In this document: positions 21,614-29,951 of the stretch, piece after piece | How the letters are laid out: the number at the start of each line of letters is the position of its first letter | Position numbering within the stretch: position 1 is the stretch's first letter | Source: Candidatus Sulfotelmatobacter sp. | Lineage (GTDB): Bacteria > Acidobacteriota > Terriglobia > Terriglobales > Acidobacteriaceae | Length of the DNA stretch: 64,000 bases | Direction of reading: 5' to 3' | NCBI GenBank assembly: GCA_036500765.1 | Contig: DASYBM010000001.1 | Span: 1 to 64,000, forward strand | Translations under genes and position numbers: made by a program | Notes under the pieces: generated by a model | Seen by the model: the letters and a program-made list of their open reading frames with translations, nothing else | Told to the model about the DNA's origin: nothing | Databases searched by the model: none

Positions 21614-22576
21614 TTATCGCCCCTTCTTGGGACCACTCTGCTTTCGGGGTGGTGGACTTGATCTGTGGGAATTCTGCCTCGGCGCGCTCGGCTTCGACGC
21701 CGTGGAATGGTGCGCACTCGATCCGTTATTTTTCGATGGCGGCGTAAACGCCCGGAAGCCGTCGTTCGATGCCCCCTTATTCCCCGCGGGCGCCCCTACC
21801 CGCGCCTCTTTCGGAGACATCGCGGGCGCGTGATATTCTCCGCCCGCAGACCGCGCCGGAACTGCCGACCGGCTGCTGAAATCGGCAGCCCTGGACGTGG
21901 CCGCAACCGCCGGACGCCCTTGATTTTCCGACGCGAAGTTCTGCCGATTCTGGCTGGCTGCCTGCTCGTGCTGCGTCTGCTCCGCCAGCGGAGCGGTGTG
22001 CGGTTCGTGCGCAGCCGCTTCTTCCTGCGGAGTCGGCGCGGCCTTCACTCCGCCTTCGCCGCCGTTATAACTTGTGGTGTTCGTTGTGTCGACCGCGACC
22101 GAACGGTTGTAGACCGTGGTCACGTTCGTCACGCTGACGTTGGTGACATAGCGGTTGTAATAGAACCCTCCGCCGCGCCACTCGCCGCCGACGAAGCCGA
22201 CGCCGCCATAACCGAATCCGTAGTTAATTCCGCCATAGAAGCCGACGTGCGGCCCCCAGTATCCCGGATGCCAGGCATAGAATCCGCCGCCCCATCCCCA
22301 GTAACCGGGCGTCCACAACATGCCGACCGGCGCCATCACCCAGGTGCCCGGCACCCAGTAGTAACCGCCATCATCGCTCCAACCCCAGTACCCCGGGGTC
22401 CACAGATATCCCGGCCCGGGGCAGAGCGGCTGCGCGTAAACCGGCAACGCCGGCGGACCAACGCGCACCGAAACGCCCACCCCGATCTGCGAAAACGATG
22501 TAACCGAAAACGACAAAAACGATAAGATGACGACTGCCACCAACAGCCACCGCACCGCGGCCCGATTCGTGTTCAT
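21614..22576 (-). CDS. YXWGXW-repeat secreted protein
   Basis: 320 residues. A signal peptide (LLVAVVILSFLSFSVTSFSQ) leads to an aromatic block holding YXWGXW-type repeats (PGYWGWSDDGGYYWVPGTW, PGYWGWGGGFYAWHPGYWG), then a Gly/Tyr stretch (GINYGFGYGGVGFVGGEW) and a long, disordered Ala/Ser/Pro/Gln/His tail ending in basic residues (PPPRKQSGPKKGR). The family is common in proteobacteria and Acidobacteria and has no settled role; the sequence suggests a surface or periplasmic structural protein. The ATG at 22576 has AAGGGGAT eight bases upstream. Confidence 0.88.
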   Translation of the reverse strand: MNTNRAAVRWLLVAVVILSFLSFSVTSFSQIGVGVSVRVGPPALPVYAQPLCPGPGYLWTPGYWGWSDDGGYYWVPGTWVMAPVGMLWTPGYWGWGGGFYAWHPGYWGPHVGFYGGINYGFGYGGVGFVGGEWRGGGFYYNRYVTNVSVTNVTTVYNRSVAVDTTNTTSYNGGEGGVKAAPTPQEEAAAHEPHTAPLAEQTQHEQAASQNRQNFASENQGRPAVAATSRAADFSSRSAVPARSAGGEYHAPAMSPKEARVGAPAGNKGASNDGFRAFTPPSKNNGSSAHHSTASKPSAPRQNSHRSSPPPRKQSGPKKGR

Positions 22577-22882
22577 CGCCGATCCCCTTGCTAAGATCTC
22601 AGGTTTAAGGAAGCTGCTTCATGGAAGCTTGTCTGCACAGATTCAGGTCTGGCAACTCCACCGGCCCTCATAAAATTGTGCCAGCCTATTGTGCCGCAAT
22701 AGTCCGTGTTTGGCCTGATTGCACTTCTAGCCTGTAAACCCTGAACTTTGGAGTATGTTGCTGCAAGATAAGAAACTTTTTAGATTCGAGCAGATTTAAG
22801 AGGCAGGCGTCGGCACTGGGCGTCAGTTCCAGCGAGGAAAGGTCTGAGGTCTGAGGCCTGACGCCTGACGCCGACGCCTGCC
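22577..22882. other. Intergenic region between YXWGXW and DUF2203 genes
   Basis: About 300 bases. The 3' end holds the heptad block at 22801-22882. The rest is AT-richer and is the promoter region of the YXWGXW gene; no gene seen. Confidence 0.5.
22801..22882. repeat. Heptad repeat block with 13-bp inverted ends
   Basis: GGCAGGCGTCGGC (22802-22814) is matched by GCCGACGCCTGCC (22870-22882), a perfect inverted repeat. Inside, 22841-22868 divides into four seven-base units: GGTCTGA twice, GGCCTGA, CGCCTGA. The block ends directly at the stop codon of the DUF2203 gene. Confidence 0.8.
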
Positions 22883-23317
22883 CTAATTCGCCCGCTTCCC
22901 ACGCGCAATCCGCTCGTCGATCGGCTTGCGCCCCGCGAATCCTTCCTGCGTCCCATGCCAGTGGGTAATGGACTTCTCGCCCATCTTCCAGCACAGCAGA
23001 ATCACCTGGCCGTCAATGTCGCAGGGAAAGTCGAGTAGCCCGATGTCGATGTCTTTCACCTGCACGCCGATCGAGTCGATCTCCGCCAGCGCATCTTTGG
23101 CGCGCTGCTCGGCTTTCACGCGCTCGGCCTTGCGCCGAGCCAGAGGCACGACATCGACGAACATGCCGCCATTGAGAAAAATCCGGTGGCCGAGAGCCTG
23201 TTGTTCGGCCTCCACCGCTTCCATCAGGCTCTTGGCCGCAATCGCGGTGCGCAGCAGGGACTCCAGCACCGGCAGCAACGACTGCGCTTCCTCCAAAGTA
23301 AAAGTACGCTCCGCCAT
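22883..23317 (-). CDS. DUF2203 family protein
   Basis: 144 residues. The start FTLEEAQSLLPVLESLLRTA and the C-terminal block QVKDIDIGLLDFPCDIDGQ followed by LLCWKMGEKSITHWHG are the hallmarks of DUF2203. The middle is a long helical hairpin. Function is unknown; the conserved Cys, Trp and His could form a ligand site. It reads minus and is divergent from sodC. A heptad block touches its stop codon. Confidence 0.85.
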   Translation of the reverse strand: MAERTFTLEEAQSLLPVLESLLRTAIAAKSLMEAVEAEQQALGHRIFLNGGMFVDVVPLARRKAERVKAEQRAKDALAEIDSIGVQVKDIDIGLLDFPCDIDGQVILLCWKMGEKSITHWHGTQEGFAGRKPIDERIARGKRAN

Positions 23318-23464
23318 GCCTCTATTCTACTGCACGCCGAACGTAGCCTCGCCGCTTGTCGCCCTAGTGTTGCGCGACTACGGGAAAATAGGCGAGACAC
23401 CGGTGCGGGCAAGCTTGAATCCCCATGGGCTATAATTTTGTTCGTCCTTGGAGGTGTGATTCCA

Positions 23465-23995
23465 ATGAAATATCTTGCTTCTGGCGCCTTGGCGCTCGCC
23501 TGCGTGTTACCCATGATCGCTAAGTCCCCCGCGATGCGAGTAATACAGCTAATGAACGCGGAAGGGAAATCTGTAGGCACGATTGATCTATGGACGCAAG
23601 GGCAGGGTGTCGGCCTTGAACTGCATTTGCATGACCTGGCTCCAGGGGAACATGCCATACACTTCCATCAAATTCCCAAGTGCGATGGTCCCGACTTCAA
23701 ATCGGCGGGGGGACACTTCAATCCCGGTGGCAAGAAGCACGGGTTCGATAATCCAGATGGACACCACGCCGGCGACATGAAGAATTTCATCGTCGATGCA
23801 ATGGGAAAGGCGAACGGGATCAAAATGCTGGACAACGACGTGACCCTTGGCGGCGACGGCCACTCGCTCTTCAGCAACGGAGGCACGGCGATTGTGATCC
23901 ATGCCAAGGCCGACGATTACAAGACCGACCCGTCCGGCAATTCCGGCGACCGGATAGCGTGTGGCGTCGTCACGAAAGTAGAGATCACGAAATAG
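23465..23995 (+). CDS. sodC: Periplasmic Cu/Zn superoxide dismutase
   Basis: 176 residues from the ATG at 23465 with GGAGG ten bases upstream; the frame stays open further 5' but that part is antisense to the DUF2203 gene. A short signal peptide precedes the Greek-key barrel. Metal ligands are visible: HAIHFHQIPKC (copper His pair and disulfide Cys), GGHFNPGGKKHG (bridging and zinc His), a Zn Asp after the HHAGDM segment, and a last His in AIVIHAKADDYKTDP. The second disulfide Cys lies in GDRIACGVV. It removes superoxide in the periplasm. Confidence 0.95.
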   Translation: MKYLASGALALACVLPMIAKSPAMRVIQLMNAEGKSVGTIDLWTQGQGVGLELHLHDLAPGEHAIHFHQIPKCDGPDFKSAGGHFNPGGKKHGFDNPDGHHAGDMKNFIVDAMGKANGIKMLDNDVTLGGDGHSLFSNGGTAIVIHAKADDYKTDPSGNSGDRIACGVVTKVEITK

Positions 23996-24029
23996 CCTTT
24001 CCTCCGCTCCATTATCATCAGGATGCTTT

Positions 24030-24056
24030 GTCATTCCGAGCGCAGCGAGGAACCCG
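24030..24056. repeat. GTCATTCCGAGC-family repeat
   Basis: A short copy (GTCATTCCGAGCGCAGCGAG) between the convergent sodC and aminotransferase genes. Confidence 0.6.
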
Positions 24057-24107
24057 TTGTTCGCCGGGCAACTCCTCTGCTCTGTTCCTCTGTGCGGGCC
24101 TGTGAAC

Positions 24108-25406
24108 TCAGCGCGTCAGCTTGCGCAGTTTCACGGCGGCCGCATCCAGCGTCTCCGGCCTCTTGCAGAAGGCAAATCGCACCTGTCGCGCCCCGTCTCG
24201 CGGATCGCGATAGAAACTCGACCCCGGAACACAGGCCACGCCGATTTCCTGCACCAGATATTTCGCAAACGACACATCGTCGTCGAATCCGAATGCCGAA
24301 ATATCCGTCATGACGTAATATGCCCCGCGCGGGCGAAAGCATTGAAAGCCCGCTACCGTCAGCGCCGGCATCAGATGATCGCGCCGCACACGATATCCCT
24401 CCGCCAGCTTCGCGTAATATTCCGCGGGCAGGGTCAGCGCGACCGCACCCGCTTCTTGCAACGGCGCAGGTGCGCCCACCGTCAAAAAGTCATGCACCTT
24501 GCGGATCGCATTGCTAATCTTCTCCGGTGCAACTGCCCATCCCACGCGCCATCCCGTTACGCTGTAGGTTTTTGACATGCCATTGATGGTCACCGTCCGC
24601 TCGCGCATGCCTTCGAGCGATACCATTGAAATATGCTTGGTGCCGTCGTAAAGAATATGTTCGTAGATCTCGTCGGTAATCGCGAGCACATCGAACTCGA
24701 CACACAGATCGCGAATCAACTCCAGTTCGGCCCGCGTGAAGACCTTTCCGGTAGGATTGTTGGGCGTATTTAGTATGACGGCCTTGGTGTGTTTGTGGAA
24801 GGCGCGCCGCAGTTCCCTTTCGTCGAACGTCCACTCTCCGCCATCGGTTGCCGGCGGACGTAGCTTCACAAACTTGGGCCTCGCCCCACTGAGAACTGAG
24901 TCCGGCCCATAGTTTTCGTAAAACGGTTCGAAGATCACAACTTCATCGCCCGCGTTGCACACGGCGAGCAGAGTCGAAATCATCGCCTCGGTCGAGCCGC
25001 AGCAAACCGTAATTTCTTTTTCGGGATCAACCGTAATCCCTTGCCACACGCCCATCTGCCGTGCAATCGCATTGCGCAGATTCTTCGCGCCCCAGGTGAT
25101 CGCGTACTGGTTCACGTCGGCTGCAACCGCCTGCTGCGCTGCCTGTTTGATCTCCGCCGGAGCGGGAAAGTCGGGGAAGCCCTGCGCCAGATTAACCGCG
25201 CCATGCAGCATCGCCTGCCGCGTCATCTCGCGAATGACGGACTCGGTGAATTGCCCGACCTTATCGCTGAGAAATTGTTTGCTGGTCGTTACTTTGGGTG
25301 CCCCATTTCTCGCGTTCTTTGTGAGAGGCGGGGATTTGGATTGGGAAGATTTCACTGAAGTCCGCGAGCGACTTGCCTTGCCCTTGCTGGAAGTTCTGTC
25401 CGCCAT
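24108..25406 (-). CDS. Class I/II PLP-dependent aminotransferase
   Basis: 432 residues. The core begins NLAQGFPDFPAP, as in the kynurenine/methionine aminotransferase (YbdL-like) subgroup. It has NTPNNPTGKV, the ADEIYEH-type Asp in ITDEIYEHILYDG, and the PLP Lys in NGMSKTYSVTGWRVGW; an Arg near the end (RFAFCKRPETL) binds the substrate carboxylate. The donor/acceptor pair cannot be read. The first about 45 residues are a basic low-complexity extension, part of which (SPPLTKNARNGAPK) is the translation of a palindromic repeat present elsewhere as non-coding DNA. An internal start just before the core is possible (ATG at the REMTRQAM segment). Confidence 0.9.
   Translation of the reverse strand: MADRTSSKGKASRSRTSVKSSQSKSPPLTKNARNGAPKVTTSKQFLSDKVGQFTESVIREMTRQAMLHGAVNLAQGFPDFPAPAEIKQAAQQAVAADVNQYAITWGAKNLRNAIARQMGVWQGITVDPEKEITVCCGSTEAMISTLLAVCNAGDEVVIFEPFYENYGPDSVLSGARPKFVKLRPPATDGGEWTFDERELRRAFHKHTKAVILNTPNNPTGKVFTRAELELIRDLCVEFDVLAITDEIYEHILYDGTKHISMVSLEGMRERTVTINGMSKTYSVTGWRVGWAVAPEKISNAIRKVHDFLTVGAPAPLQEAGAVALTLPAEYYAKLAEGYRVRRDHLMPALTVAGFQCFRPRGAYYVMTDISAFGFDDDVSFAKYLVQEIGVACVPGSSFYRDPRDGARQVRFAFCKRPETLDAAAVKLRKLTR
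25297..25337. repeat. Palindromic CCCCATTTCTC repeat, copy 2, inside the aminotransferase gene
   Basis: GGGTGCCCCATTTCTCGCG, then TTCTTTGTGAGAGGCGGGG. It matches the copies at 20432, 29857 and 40221 and codes for SPPLTKNARNGAPK in the N-terminal extension of the aminotransferase. Confidence 0.8.
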
Positions 25407-25513
25407 ATGAGGCAGACTAGCATACCGTTATGCGCGAGAGTCGGCTCTTTACGCTCCTTCCAGAATGTTTTCATATCCATGACGAAACTCTTGCTGGCGC
25501 GGCCGTCAAGAAA

Positions 25514-27367
25514 CTACTTTTTCACTGAAATTCCCAACTCCCTCAGTTGCTTCTCATTCACCGGCGTCGGGGCATCCACCATCAGATCCACCGCGCGGGC
25601 AGTTTTGGGGAATGGAATCACTTCGCGCAGGCTCTCCGCTCCGGCCAGAATCATCACAATGCGATCTAGGCCCAGCGCGATGCCGCCATGCGGAGGCGTG
25701 CCATACTCCAGCGCTTCCAGAAAGAATCCGAAACGTGCGCGGGCTTCGTCTTCGGTCATGCCGAGAGCGCGGAAGATTTTGCTCTGAATGTCCTGGCGAT
25801 GAATACGAATCGAGCCCGAGCCCAGTTCGGTGCCGTTCAGCACAACGTCATAAGCCAGGGCGCGCACCGCGCTGAGCGGCGATTGCGGATCGTTCACCGA
25901 CTCCACGCCCGCCTCGAGCAATCCCATGTCCTGCTCGTGCGGTGATGTAAACGGATGATGCGCTGCCATCCATTGCTTTTCGCCTTCGTCCCACTCAAAC
26001 ATGGGGAAGTTGGTAACCCACAAGAAACGGAAGTCTTTCGCGGGATCGCCGCTCTTTTTGAAAATGCCGTGGCGCTCGGCATATTTCTGCGCCAGCGCCA
26101 GTCGCAGCAGACCGGCCGACGCATAAATCGACAACTCCGCAGGCGTCACCTTGCGGTGAATGGGCATTGCAGTCTGCGGCCCAGCCTGCGCCGACCCGGC
26201 CACCAGCACGACGAGATCTCCATCTTCCGTTGCGATCTTCTTCGAGATTGCCTCCGCCGCGTCGGGAAACTTGTTGCCGATGCGCTTGAAGTCTTCGAAC
26301 AACTTCGCGCCGCCCTTGGAGTGGAACATCGGTTTGATGTCGTCGCGCTCTTTGCGGGAAAGTTCGCCAACTTTCGGCGTGCGAACGGCGATGACCGGCA
26401 AATTTGCGTTGATCGCCAGTTCCTGCAAATTCTCCGCCGTGAAGCAGTCGCGCACGTCGGTAAAAGCCGGCAGCCGCAAATCTGGCTTGTCGATACCATA
26501 CAAGCGGATGGCCTCGTCATAATCGATGCGCGGAAACGGAGTCTCAATTTCACTTCCCGCCGCGCGAAACGCAGCCGTCAGAAATCCCTCGACCACTTCC
26601 CACACTCGTTCCGCCTGCGGATACGACATTTCCAGATCGATCTGCGTGAACTCCGGCTGGCGATCGGCGCGCAGGTCTTCATCGCGGAAGCAGCGCACAA
26701 TCTGAAAATACTTGTCGAATCCGGAAATCATCAGGATCTGTTTGAACAACTGCGGCGATTGCGGCAGCGCATAGAACGACCCCGGCTGCACGCGGCTGGG
26801 CACCAGATAATCGCGCGCCCCCTCGGGCGTCGAGCGCGTCATGAACGGCGTCTCGATCTCGAAAAATCCCTGAGAGGAAAGATAATCGCGGATCGCCTTC
26901 GCCACCTTGTGCCGCGTTTCAATGTTGAACTGCATCACGTCGCGCCGCAGGTCGATGTAGCGATACTTCAGCCGAGTCTCTTCGTTAGTGAGCGCCGTGT
27001 CGGAAGGAAGGAATGGCGGCAGCTTCGATTGGTTCAGAATGCGTAACTCGTCGACCACCAACTCGACTTCGCCCGTGGGCATATTCTTGTTCACAGTGTT
27101 GGCGTCGCGCAGCTTTACCGTTCCGATCGCGGCGATGACGTACTCGTTCCGCAGCTCACCCGCCTTTTCGTGAATCGCCTTGTCGCGCTCGACGTTGATG
27201 ACGATCTGGGTCACGCCCGTCCGGTCGCGCAGATCGATAAACAGCAGATTGCCGTGGTCGCGCCGCTTGTTCACCCATCCCATAAGCACGGCTTTGTTGC
27301 CGGCGTCTGAAGCGCGCAGTGCCCCGCACATATGAGTCCGTCGTAAATCGCCTAAGAAATCGAGCAA
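25514..27367 (-). CDS. aspS: Aspartyl-tRNA synthetase
   Basis: 617 residues, bacterial length. The start is a TTG at 27367 with AAGGA six bases upstream. It has an N-terminal OB anticodon-binding domain (VLMGWVNKRRDHGNLLFIDLRDRTG), class II motif 2 in RCFRDEDLRADRQPEFTQID, a GAD insertion domain and motif 3 GLDRIVMI. It charges tRNA-Asp; many Acidobacteria use a non-discriminating form that also charges tRNA-Asn, but this cannot be decided without structural comparison. Monocistronic here. Confidence 0.97.
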   Translation of the reverse strand: MLDFLGDLRRTHMCGALRASDAGNKAVLMGWVNKRRDHGNLLFIDLRDRTGVTQIVINVERDKAIHEKAGELRNEYVIAAIGTVKLRDANTVNKNMPTGEVELVVDELRILNQSKLPPFLPSDTALTNEETRLKYRYIDLRRDVMQFNIETRHKVAKAIRDYLSSQGFFEIETPFMTRSTPEGARDYLVPSRVQPGSFYALPQSPQLFKQILMISGFDKYFQIVRCFRDEDLRADRQPEFTQIDLEMSYPQAERVWEVVEGFLTAAFRAAGSEIETPFPRIDYDEAIRLYGIDKPDLRLPAFTDVRDCFTAENLQELAINANLPVIAVRTPKVGELSRKERDDIKPMFHSKGGAKLFEDFKRIGNKFPDAAEAISKKIATEDGDLVVLVAGSAQAGPQTAMPIHRKVTPAELSIYASAGLLRLALAQKYAERHGIFKKSGDPAKDFRFLWVTNFPMFEWDEGEKQWMAAHHPFTSPHEQDMGLLEAGVESVNDPQSPLSAVRALAYDVVLNGTELGSGSIRIHRQDIQSKIFRALGMTEDEARARFGFFLEALEYGTPPHGGIALGLDRIVMILAGAESLREVIPFPKTARAVDLMVDAPTPVNEKQLRELGISVKK

Positions 27368-27504
27368 AATGTGTCCTTATCGTTAAGGCCAGATCGTTAA
27401 GGCCAGGATTGCGGCAGAGTGCCGAAACTCAAGATTATATCTGGACTTGCTGTATTGGACTCGTGCGGAGCTCGCGAACAGAATCCGATCGGCCGGATCG
27501 AAGA

Positions 27505-29748
27505 TCACTTAGCGATGCTAGCGCCCTTGCGTTTTTCCAGGGCTGCGTAAATCGTAGGGTCGGTGCAGACTTCGTAATACTTCCGCTCCGTCCATCCTTT
27601 CAACGAGAAATCCGCTGGATCGATCCGAGGGATGCGGCTTTCTCGCACCACGATCTTGCGGAAGATATCGCGATCGACCGGCACCGTGGCATTGAAAAGG
27701 ACATACTCGCCCTTGTCCGAAGAAGCGATCGATGCGGGCAGGCGCACCTTCAAGGGCTCGAGCGTAATTTCTTTCTGCAATTTGTTAAAGGCAGTTTCAT
27801 TCATGCGAATTCCGCCCAGGTTGAAGCTCACGATTACGTCCTCCGGGTTCCCATCCTCGTCCAGTTCCGCCGACTGAAAGGCGTAGACGTGGAAAGGCCC
27901 CGCCAGGGGCTCCATGACCTTCCGCGCTCGCTTGTTGCAGGAAGATAGCCGGTCGCTTTCGTTTAGCGCTTCGGAAATCATGATCTGATGCTCGCCATCC
28001 ATCAGATAGAGCGGAGCCGAGTCCTGCGCCGTGATGCCGAGCCCCAGTTCCAACTGCGGCATGCCGGAGCGCTGCATCAGTTCGTTATATCCGCGCACGA
28101 TTTCGATGATCTCGCGAGCCAGTACGCACATGCGGCTCACGGCCAGCCCCGGCTCGCCTTCGCGCTCCAGGATCGCCAGAATGATCGCGTCGCCTTCCAG
28201 GAAGACCTTCCGAGCGCCATACTTCTCCAGCAGTTTGTTCACCGGATCGTAAAAATTCAAGCTGAAGTATGACGCTGGGTTCAGGCCCTTTTCCATCATC
28301 GTCCGCGTCAGCCGGGTTGAGTCGCGCACGTCAGCCTTAAGTACAACGTGCCTCAGCACGCGGTCGGAATCGGTCTGTCCCTGCTCTTCCGGAAGCAAAA
28401 ACTCATAAAGAGTTCCGTTCACCAGCGACAATTCCCGAATCCGCTCATTGCTGACGAGGCTTACGGTATCGAGCGCGGCGTTCATAACCTCCAGACGCCG
28501 CAAGTCGCGATGGTAGTGAAAGAAATCCCCCAGAAAGCGCGCCGCCACTTTCGCCCGTTCCGCTCCGCGGCAACTGGCGACCTTGGCCACCGCCGCATAT
28601 AAGCTGCTTGGAGAAAGCTTGCCGTGCTCCTGAATCATGCGCTCCACGCGGTCGCATTCGGCGCGGTCGATCAGCGCATTTTTCAGCTGCTGCGCATTGA
28701 TTCTCGGCGCATACTCGTTCAGCAGAGGCACCACGTGATAGGAAGCGATTACGTTTTCCATCACCGCTTCGTCTTCCAGCAGGCGTACCCATGCCGCGAG
28801 CCGATCCTGCTGCGCCAGCCCTTCGTCGGAATTGTCCGGCGTGCCGGTCCCCACTAATTCCCGCGCATTGTCCGGCACGTTCATCCAGGAATCGAGCGTG
28901 TCGGCGCTTACCTCTTCGCCATATTGCGAGCGCAGAAACGCCGACGCCACTTCCCGTATGCGGCCATAACGGTCCGGGTCGCGATCCCAATTGCCCAGCA
29001 TGACGTAGTGTTCGGCGCATAGATGGTCGTCCCGCCCGTCTTCGGAAAACAGCAGCCGGTTCAGGAACAGCGGATAAGTAAAAAATGCCCCGCCAGTCGA
29101 CTCCTCGCCGAAAAGCGACCGCCGCATCCGGGCCAGAGTACTCTTTTCCACTTCGCGCAGGGTCTCGAAGATTTCTTGTCCGGTCTTGCGCAGGATGACT
29201 TTCTTTCGCACCTGGAAAGCCGCCAGCCGCTCGCGATATTCGTGCGCCTTGCCCTGCCGCATTCCGTCATAGCTTTTCAGCAGCAGGCGGCAGCGCTCAA
29301 GCACCTGCGAGAATTGCACGTGCATCTCGGTGCGCAGAAACTTGGTAACGGCCAGCCGAGCAAGAAGGTCCACCGACAATTTGAATTCTTTTTTTGCCCG
29401 ATTGAGCGAATTGACTTGTAGTTCGGTCAGCGCCGACTTCCACGCGCTGGAATCGTTTTTCGGCCTCACTGTCTTTTCGGCCTGGCGTGCCATCCACGAG
29501 GGTCCCTGGCTCACCCGCGTAGTCTCTGCGGAAAGCAATCCTTCGAGATCACCGTGACGTGCGATCAAGTGCGCAATCTGCGCTCGCGCGGCCTCTACGA
29601 ACTTCGGACTCAGCACGACGTCGTGCCGCAGGTTATCGACCCCAACCGAAATTCCTTCGAGCGAAATGAACGGAGTCGACGCTGCCAGGTTCGGCGGCGC
29701 CGGTTTATCCGGCGCTCCACCCAAACGAAAAATGGGAATTCTCGGCAT
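27505..29748 (-). CDS. Large protein with divergent class III nucleotide cyclase domain
   Basis: 747 residues. About 460 helical residues of no recognised family precede a C-terminal domain that looks like a class III adenylate/guanylate cyclase: VVLKADVRDSTRLTR (first metal Asp, 473), KVFLEGDAIILAI (second metal Asp, 520), the strand LELGLGITAQDSAPLYLMDG, and ISEALNESDRLSS with the transition-state Asn/Arg pair N-x-x-x-R at 596 and 600. The usual substrate-selecting Lys before GD is a Phe here. After the cyclase core come about 140 residues of unknown fold. No signal or membrane segment. It could make a cyclic nucleotide with unusual specificity or be a nucleotide-binding regulator. Confidence 0.65.
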   Translation of the reverse strand: MPRIPIFRLGGAPDKPAPPNLAASTPFISLEGISVGVDNLRHDVVLSPKFVEAARAQIAHLIARHGDLEGLLSAETTRVSQGPSWMARQAEKTVRPKNDSSAWKSALTELQVNSLNRAKKEFKLSVDLLARLAVTKFLRTEMHVQFSQVLERCRLLLKSYDGMRQGKAHEYRERLAAFQVRKKVILRKTGQEIFETLREVEKSTLARMRRSLFGEESTGGAFFTYPLFLNRLLFSEDGRDDHLCAEHYVMLGNWDRDPDRYGRIREVASAFLRSQYGEEVSADTLDSWMNVPDNARELVGTGTPDNSDEGLAQQDRLAAWVRLLEDEAVMENVIASYHVVPLLNEYAPRINAQQLKNALIDRAECDRVERMIQEHGKLSPSSLYAAVAKVASCRGAERAKVAARFLGDFFHYHRDLRRLEVMNAALDTVSLVSNERIRELSLVNGTLYEFLLPEEQGQTDSDRVLRHVVLKADVRDSTRLTRTMMEKGLNPASYFSLNFYDPVNKLLEKYGARKVFLEGDAIILAILEREGEPGLAVSRMCVLAREIIEIVRGYNELMQRSGMPQLELGLGITAQDSAPLYLMDGEHQIMISEALNESDRLSSCNKRARKVMEPLAGPFHVYAFQSAELDEDGNPEDVIVSFNLGGIRMNETAFNKLQKEITLEPLKVRLPASIASSDKGEYVLFNATVPVDRDIFRKIVVRESRIPRIDPADFSLKGWTERKYYEVCTDPTIYAALEKRKGASIAK

Positions 29749-29856
29749 CCTAAGTCAGGAATCTTTGCGGAAGTTGCTGATTTCAAACGGACATGTCGAG
29801 GTTAACACGCTCCGAGAGAGGACCAAAGTTACCTAGGTTACCGGGATAATGCGCTG

Positions 29857-29897
29857 GGTGCCCCATTTTTCGAGTTCTTTGCGAGAAGTGGGGCTTT
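29857..29897. repeat. Palindromic CCCCATTTCTC repeat, copy 3
   Basis: GGGTGCCCCATTTTTCGAG, then TTCTTTGCGAGAAGTGGGG and CTTTT. It lies between the cyclase-like gene start and the M28 peptidase stop, and shares even the flanking GGGTG with copy 2. Confidence 0.85.
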
Positions 29898-29951
29898 TCC
29901 ATGAAACTAGGATGTGGAAATTTGGGGGCTATAAATTTTACGTGCTGCCCG

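Noticed and set aside
26160-26522. Frames inside aspS on the opposite strand
   Set aside because: Shadows of a class II synthetase whose motifs are intact.
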